Both the position numbers and the translations under genes were made by a program. The notes under the pieces are model-generated. The model was not told the origin of the DNA. It saw nothing but the letters and a program-made list of their open reading frames with translations, and did not search any database. Below, piece by piece: positions 1 through 10,579 of a DNA stretch of 64,000 bases. This stretch comes from Cordylochernes scorpioides. Taxonomy: Eukaryota > Arthropoda > Arachnida > Pseudoscorpiones > Chernetidae. The stretch covers positions 40,186,164 to 40,250,163 of the forward strand of contig CP092874.1 in NCBI GenBank assembly GCA_030710605.1, in the 5' to 3' direction. Numbering within the stretch: the stretch's first letter is position 1; every line of letters begins with the position of its first letter.

Positions 1-2090
1 GAAGAAAATAAATATGGAAAATAAAGAGAAAATTAAAAAATAATTTTTGAAAAGAATCAAGATTAAAAAAAATAATATTTTATAGATGTCTATTTTTTCT
101 CTGAAATCCTATTCAGGATGTATTCCAGATAGTCTATTTTTAAAAGACATGCATGCCTTTCTTCCTCAGAAATGTCTTTTAAATAACAAAGAGTTTTTAT
201 TGTATTAAAGGCATCCACTGCTGCTGCAGGTGTTATTGATGTTTTGTTTAAATCTTTTCTGTTGGCTCTACCTCTTCATCTTCTTCTTTTCCCATTACCT
301 CCTTTACAATTTCTTCAATGGACTGTTCCCCAGCAACTTGCACATCTTTATCAACTTCCAAGAAGTCAATATAGTTTACATCAATGGCTTGATGTTTTTT
401 TAATGCCTCAAAACATCTGTTCATTTCTTCTTCAACAACTTCTTGCATTGCTTCATCCATCACAAATCCTGAATGAGAAAAACAATTTTTTATTGTGGAA
501 GAACTAACCCCAACCCATGCAGCCTCTAGCCAGCTAATTGCAAAGAGTAAATGTACTTGAGCATTTTTTTTTCTTCCATGCAAGTGAGAAGATACGTTAT
601 CATTCATTTCCTATATTGGTCTTTTTGGGGCTTTAATGATACGCATATCACAGGGTTGTAATGCACTTGTAGTTAGGGAGGGCAAAAATCTTATTTCAAT
701 GTTCTGTAACCCTTCAGGTATTTGGTGGGCTGGGCAATTATCTAAAATTAATAAAATTTTTCTTTCTCTTCTTTTGAATATTTGGTCCAATTTTTTCAGC
801 CAATCCGTAAAAATTGCCCCAGTCATCCAGGCTTTTTTATTAAAATGATAATTTGAGGGAATATTCATGCCATGGAAGCATCGTGGTCTTCTATATTTAC
901 CAATATAAAGTAAAGGCAGTTTTTCACTTCCATCCATATTACAGCATACCAACACTGTAATTCTCTCTTTAGACTTCTTACCCCCTTCACATTTCTCACC
1001 TCTGATAGTCATTGTTTGATTAGGCAAAAGTTTATAAAATAACCCTGTTTCATCAGCATTGAAAATGTCCTTTGGGCTGTATTTAGCTAAAAGTGAAGGA
1101 ATAATCTCTCCTTTCCAAGTGGCTACACTATTGGCATCCACACTTCCAGCTTCTCCATGAAGTCGTTTAAAAGCAATATTCCTTCTGGCCTTAAACTTTT
1201 CTAGCCAGCCATTGCTAGCTTCAAAATTATCTTGACCCATTTTCAAGGCCAAGAGTATAGCCTTTTCTTTCAAGATATTGCCATTTATGGCAAGTTTCAT
1301 GGCATTTGCCTGCCTTATCCGCCTAAACAGGGCTTCTTCAATCTCTGGGAATTCCCCGCCACGATCACGTTTCAAGGTAGAGCTAAAATTAGATTTCAAA
1401 AAGGCAGATTTTATGGCGAATTTATTTTTAAAAATTGTGCTAATGGTGAACCGTGGAATATTTCTCTCTCTGGAAACTTGACTATGTGATTTTCCTTGTT
1501 CTATTTCTTCTAGAATTTTCATTTTTTCCACATAAGTGAGCTGGTGATACTGACTACGTTTCCAATTTTTTTTTGGCAGAACCTGACATTCTTGCCCCAC
1601 TCATTTATTCAAATTAACACAGAATATTGATTTAAAATGTTATCATAATCATTGTTGGATCATTTTATAAAGATTTATTTATTTAAAAAGAAATTATTTA
1701 TAAATTTAAAAATAGCTAAAATATTTCAATGTTAAAAAAAAAAAAAAAAAATTATTATTATTAGTTAGCGCATGATGCCGAAATTCCCGCGTAAAAAACA
1801 ACAATAACATCCGCGAAATTGCGCAACGGCACTGCAAAGTGAAACTTAAACTAACCAGAAACCAAAAGTGCGCCCGCCGTAATACCGTTTAGCGGTAAAG
1901 TTGCATGTAAAATAACATTCAACTGTCGAAATTCGAATTTTAAAATGGTCGAACTATCGGAACTGTCGTATTATCGATGCTGTCGAATTACGGTTTGTTA
2001 TTTGATAGGCCGGAGGTCGGGACATCAGAATATGGTCGAATTAAGGTATAGTGTCGAATTTGCGTGTGTCGAATTAACGAGGTTATACTG
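1..2090 (-). mobile_element. Tigger/pogo-type DNA transposon, copy 1 (left end outside window)
   Basis: The right terminus reads GAGGTTATACTG at 2079-2090 and is followed by the TA target dinucleotide. That is the reverse complement of the CAGTATAACCTC end seen at other copies. The transposase lies on the minus strand inside. By comparison with 56649-59073, about 300 bp of the left end is outside the window. The flank after the inverted repeat is host sequence leading into the CLPB promoter region, so the element sits about 300 bp upstream of the CLPB start codon. Confidence 0.9.
248..1600 (-). pseudogene. Tigger/pogo transposase, frameshifted
   Basis: This is a DDE transposase of the Tc1/mariner pogo-Tigger lineage, which would cut and paste its element at TA sites in the nucleus. 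The main frame (611-1600, 329 aa) opens with a pogo/CENP-B helix-turn-helix (about residues 14-60). A CENP-B-like DNA-binding region follows, and then the DDE_1 core with NADETG (D183), LILDNCPAH (D287) and QPCD (D318), a 30-residue second spacing. One extra base near 625-630, absent in copy 2, throws the C-terminus out of frame. The tail continues in the 248-607 frame. A second shift at a nine-T run near 567-575 is shared with copy 2. All three acidic residues survive, but the protein is broken. Confidence 0.9.
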
Positions 2091-2302
2091 TATTTATAAG
2101 TGTAAGATGTTAATTGAGAGTAAAAACTCAAATAGCAATTACGATGTTCCTATTTTATAAAGAAGTGTATTTGAAAAATGTTTTTATTTATTTATTTTTA
2201 TTTTTTTAAATATCAATAAAATATTTTCAATGATAATTTTTATATATATTTATTTTATTTGTACCCACTGGTAATTGCTTACAACATGTTCTCTGTTTTG
2301 GT
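2091..2302. other. AT-rich spacer between Tigger and CLPB
   Basis: Low-complexity AT-rich sequence without a supported gene. It is the region in which the CLPB promoter should lie. I see no strong TATA box among the many AT runs. The same sequence precedes copy 2. Confidence 0.6.
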
Positions 2303-2351
2303 ATGTACCTCTATAAGCCCGTTATTTGCGGCATTCGCCTTAGAGGTACAT
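2303..2351 (+). promoter_or_regulatory. Inverted repeat just upstream of CLPB
   Basis: ATGTACCTCT at 2303-2312 is mirrored by AGAGGTACAT at 2342-2351, with further pairing inward (TAAG/CCTTA). This gives a stem of about 13 bp around a loop of about 22 bases. It ends 47 bases before the CLPB start codon and is unchanged in copy 2 (59286-59334). It could be a 5'-UTR hairpin, a dyad-symmetric protein site or a relic of an insertion. Function is inference. Confidence 0.45.
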
Positions 2352-2398
2352 TTCATTCGTGTTTTAGCTAGTATATACTGATAGGCCAAAAGTAAAAA

Positions 2399-4135
2399 AT
2401 GAATAGAATTTTAAATTTTTTGAGGATATTAAACCAAAGAGGCCATATATCAAAAGTTATTTGTACATATTCAAAAAATAGTTATTTTTACCAAAGTAGA
2501 ATAAATGTCAATACCTATTTCAAAAGCAATACCAAAAACTTTAATGCAAAGTATATTCCGTATGTTGCACTAACACCTTTAGCTGCCTTATTTCCAATTG
2601 CCTTTTGTCAATCAAAAAATGAATCTAAGTTATTAAAAGCTTCCATAAATGGTCAAATTAGCATTGTACAAAAATTAATAAAGAAAGGTCAAGATGTAAA
2701 TGCAAGACATGATCTAGGCCGTACTGCATTACATGCTGCAGCTATGAATGGGAATGTACATATTGTTCGAGTGTTGCTGGAAGCAGGAGCAGATCCAAAT
2801 TTAGGAGATGAATTCAGTAATGTGAATAATGATAAATTAAATAACCGAGCAACTAATAAAGGCTGTACGCCGTTACACTATGCAGTGTGGAAGAACAATT
2901 ATGAATGTGTGAAAGTACTGTTAGAACATGGCGCTGACCCTACTGTTGAGAATGAGAAGGGCCACACACCATTGGACTACTCCAGTACCGAACCAATCAA
3001 GAAACTCCTTAAAGAGAATGTTGAGAAGATTCGAGAAAAACAGAGAGCAGAGGAAAGACGAAGATTTCCTTTGGAACAACGATTGAAACAGAAGATTGTA
3101 GGTCAATCTGGACCAATCACAACAGTTGCTTCAGATATCAGACGAAAAGAAAATGGATGGACAGATGATGATCATCCTCTTGTATTTCTCTTTCTTGGAT
3201 CCTCTGGAATTGGGAAGACAGAGTTAGCTAAACAAGTTGCTAATTATCTCCATAAAGATAAAGATAATGGGTTCATCCGACTGGATATGTCGGAATATCA
3301 AAAAAAACATGAAGTTGCCAAGATGATTGGATCACCTCCAGGATATATTGGCCATTCAGAAGGAGGCCAGCTTACCAAGAAGCTCAGCAAATGTCCCACA
3401 GCAGTCGTTCTCTTCGATGAGGTGGACAAAGCTCATCCAGATGTTCTGACAGTTCTCTTGCAGGTTTTTGATGAAGGCCGACTGACAGATGGCCAAGGAA
3501 CAACCATCGAATGTAAGGATGCCATCTTCATCATGACTTCCAACATCGCCAGTGATGAGATTGCTAACCATGCTATCCAACTCAGAGAGGAAGCGGATGA
3601 GATCGCCAAGGAACGCTACAGCAGCAACCTTGATGACAAAGCCCTCCCAGACAACATCTCCATCTCCAAACAATTTAAAGAGAAAGTGGTACAGCCCATT
3701 CTCAAAGCCCATTTCAGAAGAGACGAATTTTTAGGGAGAATCAACGAAATTGTTTACTTTCTGCCATTCTCCAAATCCGAACTGTTAACCCTAGTAGATA
3801 AGGAACTTCAATTCTGGGCTAAGAGAGCAAAGGATAAGCATAATATCGAACTCACTTGGGACAAGAGACTTCTAGACATTCTAGCAGAGGGCTACAACGT
3901 ATACTACGGAGCTAGATCAATCAAACACGAAGTGGAACGACGGGTCATCAACCAACTGGCAGCTGCGCATGAAGCTCGACAGATTGATCAAGGCTCAGTG
4001 GTCCACATCGCCATAGAGGAAACAGAAAATGGAGATTCCATCCCCAAACTCCAGCTGGGCCGGATGAATGGTAAAAACAGAACGGAGTTCCTAGATCTCC
4101 CACTATCTAACCAATCCCCACTCAACACTTTCTGA
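2399..4135 (+). CDS. CLPB: Mitochondrial caseinolytic peptidase B homologue (AAA+ disaggregase), copy 1
   Basis: CLPB/Skd3 is an ATP-driven protein disaggregase of the mitochondrial intermembrane space. The 578-residue intronless frame begins with a basic, hydroxylated leader typical of a mitochondrial presequence. A short hydrophobic stretch follows at about residues 54-70, comparable to the region where vertebrate CLPB is processed by PARL. Ankyrin repeats cover about 76-206, with an insert of about 20 residues between the second and third. The AAA+ module has Walker A GSSGIGKT (267-274), pore-loop GYIG (315-318), Walker B VVLFDE with D340/E341, sensor-1 TSN (380-382) and sensor-2 GAR (R506). 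The small C-terminal domain is complete. It is somewhat shorter than human CLPB but lacks no domain. The ATG is the first in frame after the upstream inverted repeat. An AATAAA lies at 4213-4218. Lack of introns suggests a retrocopy or a naturally single-exon gene. Confidence 0.95.
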   Translation: MNRILNFLRILNQRGHISKVICTYSKNSYFYQSRINVNTYFKSNTKNFNAKYIPYVALTPLAALFPIAFCQSKNESKLLKASINGQISIVQKLIKKGQDVNARHDLGRTALHAAAMNGNVHIVRVLLEAGADPNLGDEFSNVNNDKLNNRATNKGCTPLHYAVWKNNYECVKVLLEHGADPTVENEKGHTPLDYSSTEPIKKLLKENVEKIREKQRAEERRRFPLEQRLKQKIVGQSGPITTVASDIRRKENGWTDDDHPLVFLFLGSSGIGKTELAKQVANYLHKDKDNGFIRLDMSEYQKKHEVAKMIGSPPGYIGHSEGGQLTKKLSKCPTAVVLFDEVDKAHPDVLTVLLQVFDEGRLTDGQGTTIECKDAIFIMTSNIASDEIANHAIQLREEADEIAKERYSSNLDDKALPDNISISKQFKEKVVQPILKAHFRRDEFLGRINEIVYFLPFSKSELLTLVDKELQFWAKRAKDKHNIELTWDKRLLDILAEGYNVYYGARSIKHEVERRVINQLAAAHEARQIDQGSVVHIAIEETENGDSIPKLQLGRMNGKNRTEFLDLPLSNQSPLNTF

Positions 4136-4451
4136 TCATCAACTCTTCCTTATCTAACGTTGCTCTCAAATTTGTAAAGATTCCATTTACATTTAAAAAT
4201 TAGGGTGAAAAAAATAAAATTATTTTGAAGAAAAGTGATTAAAACTTGACACACAATATAACCCTAGTTTTTAGATTAAAAATGGATCTTACACCAAAAC
4301 CATCACATCTAACAACAAATACAATTGCTCCCCCATGTGCACTAAATGCCACACAATCTCCTCACTGCATTGGTACGGATAGACAGGATCTTTCCACAGT
4401 CATCAGCACCTGTTGCTTAATTTTCTGGCACTGGGATTAGAAATGGGAAAG
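4136..4451. other. CLPB 3' flank with candidate polyadenylation signal
   Basis: No gene is supported. AATAAA at 4213-4218, about 78 bases after the stop codon, is a plausible polyadenylation signal. No long poly(A) tract follows, so this flank does not prove a processed origin for CLPB. Confidence 0.5.
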
Positions 4452-5131
4452 AAATCTTGGTATTGTGTGATGTGGTAAGAAAGTTCTCCAGTGAATATTT
4501 TAAACTCCTATGAGAGACCACAGTCCTGGGCTCTTCTGGAGGTAGTGGTCTCTCATTGTGAAGGTTGGATTATACCAGGACGCAAGTCATTTTTGCTTAG
4601 GTTTCTCAAATGGAAGGTTTTGCTGTTTAGGTAGTTTCTATACACCTGACCCAAATTCTATATTAGATAATTAAATAAGTTTCTGGAGATGAGTTTCTTT
4701 TCATTTTATTAAAGCAGTCTCAAGCTTCGGGCATCTCTGCCCTTCTACAGGAGAACATAAATAAACGAATAAAACGTCGCCTCAGGTGGCATCTTATTCA
4801 TTTATACATGTTCTCCTGTAGAAGGGCAGAGATGCCCGAAGCTTGAGACTGCCATAATAAAATGAAAAGAAACTCATCTCCAGAAACTTATTTAATTATC
4901 TAATATAGAATTTGGGTCAGGTGTATAGAAAATACCTAAACAGCAAAACCTTCCATGTGAGAAACCTAAGCAAAAATGACTTGTGTCCTGGTATAATCCA
5001 ACCTTCACAATGAGAGACCACTACCTACAGAAGAGCCCAGGACTGTGGTCTCTCATGGGAGTTTGTACCATATGGGAGTTTAAAATATTCACTGGAGAAC
5101 TTTCTAACCACATCACACAGTAGCAAGATAT
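4452..5131. repeat. Long palindrome (foldback element), about 680 bp
   Basis: The left arm (from TGTGTGATGTGG near 4464, through GAGAGACCACAG, to CTTCTACAGGAGAACAT) is repeated as its reverse complement on the right (ending CCACATCACACA near 5119). The centre is near 4780-4790 and the loop is itself weakly palindromic. The right arm has a small extra segment near 5057-5077. It holds no coding capacity, so it is probably a nonautonomous foldback or long-terminal-inverted-repeat element. It recurs in copy 2 at 61437-62116. Confidence 0.88.
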
Positions 5132-5163
5132 TTATGTCCAAGAGATTTAAATCAATTGATAAA

Positions 5164-5513
5164 TCTATATATATATAAATCAATGTTTGTATGTTTGTAT
5201 GTACGGTATACAAATTCACAGTAGTTCACTAATTCAAACCAAAATTTCCATACATAGGTAAAAAAATACGGGGAAGATAATAGGCTATTTTAAAAAATAT
5301 ATGAATCAATTATTAAAACTATATATTCAAATTATTCTACTTAGCTCACGATAAGCGCCCTCTATCAAAGATTAAATTAAATTATGCTGATGCAAACAAA
5401 TAGATAATGCTAATAACAAACAGTTATAAAAAAAAATCTTATCTAAATATATATCACTCGGGTAGATATGCACACGGGTCAATCCCGGGGCGAAGCCCTG
5501 GTCACCCGTCTAG
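5164..5513 (+). mobile_element. Short nonautonomous Helitron, copy 1
   Basis: The 5' end is TCTATATATATATAAATC, directly after an A. The 3' end has a GC-rich hairpin (CCCGGGGCGAAGCCCTGG region) followed by CTAG and then a T. TC...CTAG termini with a subterminal hairpin and insertion between A and T are the hallmarks of Helitrons. It is 350 bp with no coding capacity. The copy-2 counterpart is 62147-62510. Confidence 0.82.
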
Positions 5514-5738
5514 TTCTATATAAATATGCAGAGAGATGATATGTGCTTCTTTAATGACACAAGTTATTGAGCAAAGAACTGTTCAGACTTCTCTTGAAAA
5601 ATGATTTCAATTAGAGAGAAGATTAAAGAGAAGTTGTGTCACCTCACATTGAGAAACCTCTGAGTGTATTTATTTATATCCAAGGTTAATAGAAAAAATT
5701 ACTTTTATAAAATTTGACCATGTCACATATTCTCTTAA
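5514..5738. other. No feature seen
   Basis: AT-rich sequence without coding potential or recognised repeat boundaries. It is present in both copies of the duplication. Confidence 0.5.
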
Positions 5739-6134
5739 AAGCAAAGGTCGCCTCTCTTGACAAAATAAACGTCAAAACTAGATGGTGTCTATTGGCCATT
5801 GCTGCCTCGGGTCAGTGATCAATTATCTCCCTGCAAAAATTTCCATCTATAGTTTGACCATAGATTTAGCCTAGCCACTTTGCCAGATAAACACCTCTTT
5901 GGTAGAATGTGAAGATTCCATTAGATCCCTTGTGGATCTCATGAAATAAAGTCCGCTCTAGACTGACGAGGGCCATTAACCCAAAACCATGGTCTCTAGG
6001 TGTACGCTTCTCAATTTGCCAAAGCTGGTACTGTGGCTTTGTCACCGACCTGAGGCCGCTATTTTGCGATGACAGTCAATAGATGGCGTCTAGTTTTGAC
6101 ATTTATTTTCTCAGGAGAGGCGGCCTTTGCTTCA
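5739..6134. repeat. Foldback element with about 60-bp arms
   Basis: AAGCAAAGGTCGCCTCTC at 5739-5756 and the following CAAAACTAGATGG reappear as the reverse complement at about 6070-6134 (CATCTA-type, then GAGGCGGCCTTTGCTT). The central 250 bp has further imperfect pairing (CTGCCTCGGGTCAGTG versus CACCGACCTGAGGC). No ORF is present. The copy-2 equivalent is 62730-63132. Confidence 0.7.
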
Positions 6135-6780
6135 ATAGATCAATTTTCTCCCGGGGAAAAATTTTCTATCCCTAAACTCTTAAAAAGAGGGAACAATAAC
6201 TTTTTTTCCCGATGAAATCTCCAAGCCTGAACTACACTATGGAATAGAAAAATAATTAGAATGTGAAAAGACTAAATTCAAATTTTAAAAAAATTGTGAA
6301 GATATTTTGGTAACAGAATTGTTTCCAATTTAAGTAATTTTTCCTGAAGATAGTTACAATGTTGTTACCAGATTGTCCATTGAATTTTTAAAATTTGGAT
6401 TTGGTATTTTCACTTTGATTCTGCTGGACAGTGATGGCGCCGGCTGACCTTGGCAACACCGGAGCTGACGTCACACCCGTAGTTTCATCCGTTGCCGCGC
6501 TGACTTATATTCTCTTTCTCCATGTTTACCATTTCAATATATATATAATCCTTTCACCTTGTTGTAGTTAATTAAAGAATAATTAACATTAAGCGCTCTG
6601 TGTGTGTAATCAAATTAGAATACAACAAAGATTATGAGACTAAAGAAGCGCAAGACCTGAAACGTCAGACTGAAGAAGAGCAAGGCCTAAAACGTGAGTA
6701 ACCAAATTTCCTTTGATTACTTGACCCATCCTTTTTCTACTTACCAAATATTTTGTAATACAATATAACGCGGCTGATGA

Positions 6781-7034
6781 TTGTAAAACGAAAATTAAAA
6801 TTATACCGCGAATGTTTCTTTTTTTTTTTTTTTTTTTTTTTAAATCGAAATTTATTTTCAAAGAGAAATAGCCGCCCCTGGACACTTTTTATTTTTCCGT
6901 TCTCCATTACTCTTCATGTTTCACCTTTCCATACCTCATCCTCAAAGTTAGAAATATCGCTATTTCTCTTTGAAAATAAATTTCGATTTTAAAAAAAGAA
7001 ACAATCGCGGTATAATTTTAATTTTCGTTTTACA
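6781..7034. mobile_element. MITE with long inverted ends inside the Copia leader
   Basis: The sequence from TAAAACGAAAATTAAAATTA near 6782 to the A-rich core is mirrored at the right end by TAATTTTAATTTTCGTTTTA near 7015-7034. CTATTTCTCTTTGAAAATAA near the middle is also mirrored. A CAAATATTTTGTA motif occurs on both sides (about 6745 and 7035), so the duplicated flank may be 13-14 bp. A 24-base T run lies inside. No ORF is present. Confidence 0.65.
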
Positions 7035-7047
7035 AATATTTTGTAAA

Positions 7048-8420
7048 ATGGCAAACATGACGATTACAAAATTGAATGGTGCTAATTACTCCAGCTTGAG
7101 CTTCCAGATGAAACTCGTTCTAATCAAAAACGACTTGTGGAGTTTGATCAATCCAGGAGAGGCTAAGCCTGACCCTAGTGACCTTGTTGCAACAAAACTT
7201 TTTTTGTCGCGGGAGGGTAAGGCGTTTGAAAAATTTGCCTCGGGATTAATGATGAACAACAATTGCATGTTCAACATTTGAATACTCCGAAAGAGGTCTG
7301 GGAGGAACTGGAAAAATTATATGCACCAAAGGATAGTAGATATCGAGCCGTACAACTAAGAAGGCAGTTATATGGCGAAAGGTTGACTCATCACAGCAAT
7401 ATGGAAGGGTATATGGGGAAGATAAACCACACTGTAAACAAACTGACCCAAATTGGCGACAAAATTGATGAAGGCAATTTGGCTATGGTTCTTTTGGGTG
7501 GATTACCAGAGGATTGGGACACCGTTGTCTCAACCTTATGTAACTTGCCTGATTCAGACTTCACGACCGCCACAGTTAAAAGACGGCTGTTTGAAGAGGC
7601 AGAAAAGGCGTTTGTCAAATCTACCAAAAGATGTGGGTGCCATGGTCGTTAATGCCTCTTCGAAGCCCATTGAAACAGAAAAACAATTAAAAGCAAGGTT
7701 GTTTGTTTCAAATGTGGAGGTAAAGGCCATTATGCAAGGGAATGCAGGAAGAAAGGAAAGAATGAACAAAGACCAAAGAGGTTTGACCAAAACAAAGGCG
7801 TAAATATGTCGGCAATGTGCAACACTTTGTTTGGAGCTACCGCCGAGACCTGGATCATAGATTCTGGAGCGACGCACCATATGACTCCCAAGAGAGATTA
7901 CTTCACATGTCTGAAAGAGTGCACAAGCAATATGTGTTCCATCACTGTTGCGAATGGCTCTTCTATAGAAGCATGTGGTATCGGTACTGTCAGTGCCAAT
8001 ATTGTTGGACACAAGGGAGATGCCAGCAATTTGGTTGCCCAGAACACCTTGTACGTTCCAGATATGCGTCAGTGTTCTGTCTGTACTCCAAATGATAGAA
8101 AACGGTAGAAAAGTTGTCTTCAACAAGAGTGGTTGCCACATTATGGACATGAAAGGTAAACTCTTGACAGAGGGAAAAAAGCTGGGTAGACTTTACTACG
8201 TCCAGACTACTCCATCCTCTCCGATAGATCAGAATGATCGTGTTTCTCTTGTATTTGAATGCAAGTAAGAGCTTACACTGGAACTTTGGCACAAAAGGCT
8301 GATGCATGTAAATGCATATACGATAGCAAAGATGGCCAAGAACCAAAGCGTAAGAGGACTTGATTGCAGCCCGGCAAAGCCAGAAAAGTGCAAAGACTGC
8401 TTGATCGGCAAGTCTTACTG
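7048..8420 (+). pseudogene. Copia gag-protease polyprotein fragment, multiply frameshifted
   Basis: The start is ATGGCAAACATGACG, and the frame opens with a Copia gag (UBN2-like) segment (LNGANYSSLSFQMKLVLI) up to a stop near 7281. Gag continues in another frame at 7263-7652 (EVWEELEKLYAPKDSRYRAV). A CCHC knuckle (CFKCGGKGHYAREC) is readable near 7702 in yet another frame. Next come a protease motif WIIDSGATHHM near 7851 and a gag-pre-integrase block (LWHKRLMHVN) near 8283. The frame then ends at the 8437 junction. At least four frame changes make it non-functional. It is a different Copia family from the two elements at 43-55 kb. Confidence 0.85.
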
Positions 8421-8437
8421 TCTGCCATTCCTTCATT

Positions 8438-8729
8438 GGATGGGACAAAATTGTCCATATCTATACTTGGTGATTCTGGTCTGAGTGAGGTGTGCAGCAT
8501 ACGACCATTATATCCTTGTTGTTAGTGTCCATCAACTTTTGGTGACTATATGGACAAATATTCTCCAATTTGATCTGTTAGTGACCATCACTCGCAGGTC
8601 ATCTAGTAACCGGTAAAGTTTCCTTTAGGGAGAGGTTTCCTTTTAATGGATGATTGCTAATTAGTAAAAAATATAATTTTTGGTGATAAAAACTGTCCTT
8701 TGTAGTGTCATCTCATGGAGGTTCCACTG
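8438..8729. repeat. Duplicated segment with pogo-like MITE end
   Basis: This matches 63693-63984 almost exactly and so belongs to the segmental duplication, resuming after the Copia replacement. Its right part ends in TCATGGAGGTTCCACTG followed by TA. That resembles the CAGTAGAACCTCCATGAGA terminus of the short MITEs at 10047 and 12712. The left terminus is not clear. Confidence 0.7.
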
Positions 8730-9909
8730 TAAAATATTTTATATTCAATTGAGATATCAGTAATGTATTTTCCAGAAAGTTTTGAAATGTATTTTTCTTT
8801 TTCAGGATCTCCTGGGTCTTCCTGGAATATATTCCGTCCCCTCGGCTATTTTTTTGGATGATGCCTAGATGACATGCCTGACGGAACCATAATAAAGATC
8901 CTTATGTGATATGTAAATTTTTGAAGATGACTTCCTTGTCTAACAGTTGATAGAGCGTGTTAACAAGCAGCCCCTCAACTTAATATTCTTTCTTATCTCC
9001 ACTTAATCATATTTTAGGATATCAAGCTTGTAGAGCTTGTTGATGGTGTTGGGTGAAGTTGAATGTTTCTGCCTTTGTCATCAAAACTGGGAGCACTACT
9101 TAGTAACAGGCTCACTTAGCTCCAAAAGAAATAGCCGCCTCTAACCTGAGGAACCAACGCCATGTGCAGTACTACTAACATGGAGTAAAAACGCTGCTCA
9201 TCTTGTATCCCTGGAACAGGAGCCCTTACCGGGTACTATCAGCCATACAAGCTGAGCCCAGGTTTTTTAGTGAGCTTGTCACTGCTCTCCCTCCTTTTTC
9301 ATCCAGGCTTGGCACATCAACTTGATTGTTTACTTAAGTTGAGCAACACATAGCAGCCTCTGATAGTTCTTCAAATATCCAGCGAGTAATTTTACAGACA
9401 GTTATCATTTCATTAAATAGTATTTTTTAACCAAGAGAGAAAATAATAGATATATTTACAAAATTTCCTAAATTTTAAATATGAGTCCTTACTGTTTATA
9501 AACATAAAAAGATCCCTGTATTCAATGTCTTCCCACTTTCTGTAGTTCTGGAAGATTGGACACTCAATAAAGCAGGTGACTGGGATCCTGCCTTCTCTCT
9601 CCACATAAACACCCTGGATCGTCTATAGCTCCTATTCGAAACAGAAAGTTTCCGAAGTTTCCATGATTAGTAATGAATTGCACATTGTAAGAGTCAGGGC
9701 AGAAATATTTTGGGATGCCTGGAGGGAAAAAGAGACGAAAGTGAGCACTAGTATTAGAATAGTATTGTAAATTTTGAAATCCATTTCCTTTATACCTGAG
9801 ACAGTAGAACTAACTCTATGTAAAGGACACCAAGTTGCAGAGCCAAAGTGTCCTCTTACTAGAGAGTTGCTAAATAGTATAAATGGTAATTTTGATACAA
9901 TCATAGATT
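8730..9909. other. No gene recognised; one partial MITE end
   Basis: No supported coding region. A CAGTAGAACTAACTC sequence at about 9802 with a following AAGTGTCCTCTTACTAGAGA block is a degenerate single-ended relative of the CAGTAGAACC MITE family. The rest looks like unique or decayed sequence. Confidence 0.45.
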
Positions 9910-10046
9910 TCTTTGATTGTAAATATAAGTAGAACCAGACGACCTGCTATAAGGACAGTCCTTTATCTGTAGCAATCAGTCTGCTTATTATCTCCTGAAT
10001 GGGCAACTTAAAATTAGTGCTTATGAGGAATACAATTAATGTACTA

Positions 10047-10227
10047 CAGTAGAACTACCTCCCTGTAAAGGACAATACCTAATTGTAGAGCTAAAGTGTC
10101 CTTTAGGGAGAGGTGTCCTCTTACCGGAGAGTTACTAAATAGCAAAAATGACAATTTTACAAATGAAAACGGTCCTTTGTAGAGAGGTGTCCTCTAGCGC
10201 GAGTGTTCTCTCATGGAGGTTCTACTG
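10047..10227 (+). mobile_element. Pogo-like MITE, CAGTAGAAC family
   Basis: This 181 bp element begins CAGTAGAACTACCTCCCTGT and ends CATGGAGGTTCTACTG. TA lies on both sides and there is no coding capacity. CAGT...ACTG ends on TA targets fit pogo/Tigger-type nonautonomous elements. The inverted counterpart is 12712-12891 in the other palindrome arm. Confidence 0.85.
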
Positions 10228-10579
10228 TACTATGAAAACTATCATCATACCTTTGTGTTTCATTTCTAATTTTTCATTCAAATTATTTCACTTTAGTGTG
10301 ATTAGGTACAATTTGTATTATAGATTAGAAATGCAAGGTAATAAGACTAAACCCAAATAAATAATACTATGTAATGTTTTGGTAACAATGTTGTTGCCAT
10401 CATCAGACAAAAGTTTTGAGAAATTATATCTTTTTCTTTCATGATATAACCTGGATTCCTGGAGTATACTAAAGTCACAAACTATCAGGAAAAAAGTGTG
10501 TGAAAAATATCAAGTGTATTTAAAAAATAGTTCAAATGTGATATTGTACTGGGATAAGGTTCATAAATTAAAAAAGAAA

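Larger units (their letters stand above)
1..6415 (+). repeat. Segmental duplication, copy 1
   Basis: This stretch is nearly identical, base for base and in the same orientation, to about 56946-63540. The offset at CLPB is 56,983 bases. It contains the Tigger element, CLPB, the palindrome, a small Helitron and a foldback element in the same order. Only scattered substitutions and small indels separate the copies: for example, the Helitron is 350 bp here and 364 bp in copy 2. The left limit lies beyond the window start. Homology stops near 6415 and resumes at 8438. A recent genomic duplication or an unmerged haplotype in the assembly could both produce this. Confidence 0.95.
6416..8437 (+). mobile_element. 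Truncated Copia-type element present only in copy 1 of the duplication
   Basis: Homology with copy 2 breaks at about 6415 and returns at about 8438. Between them lies a Copia remnant. A possible 5' LTR starts near TGCTGGACAGTGATGG (about 6422) and ends near ATACAACA (about 6626). After it come a MITE insertion and then gag, protease and gag-pre-integrase sequence. Integrase core, reverse transcriptase, RNase H and 3' LTR are missing. The right junction has a short TGGATGGG overlap with the copy-2 sequence, so the element was cut by deletion or end-joining rather than ending naturally. The LTR call is tentative. Confidence 0.75.

Noticed and set aside
3356..3712. Antisense ORF of 118 codons inside CLPB
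   Set aside because: It is a shadow of the conserved AAA+ coding frame with no independent features. It repeats in copy 2 only because CLPB does.
4700..4860. Possible CRISPR-like or tandem array because of repeated short motifs
   Set aside because: The motifs are mirror images forming one palindrome, not regularly spaced direct repeats, and the genome is eukaryotic.
5164..5513. LTR retrotransposon solo LTR
   Set aside because: The ends are TC...CTAG with a subterminal hairpin and no target duplication, which fits a Helitron and not an LTR (TG...CA with 4-6-bp duplication).
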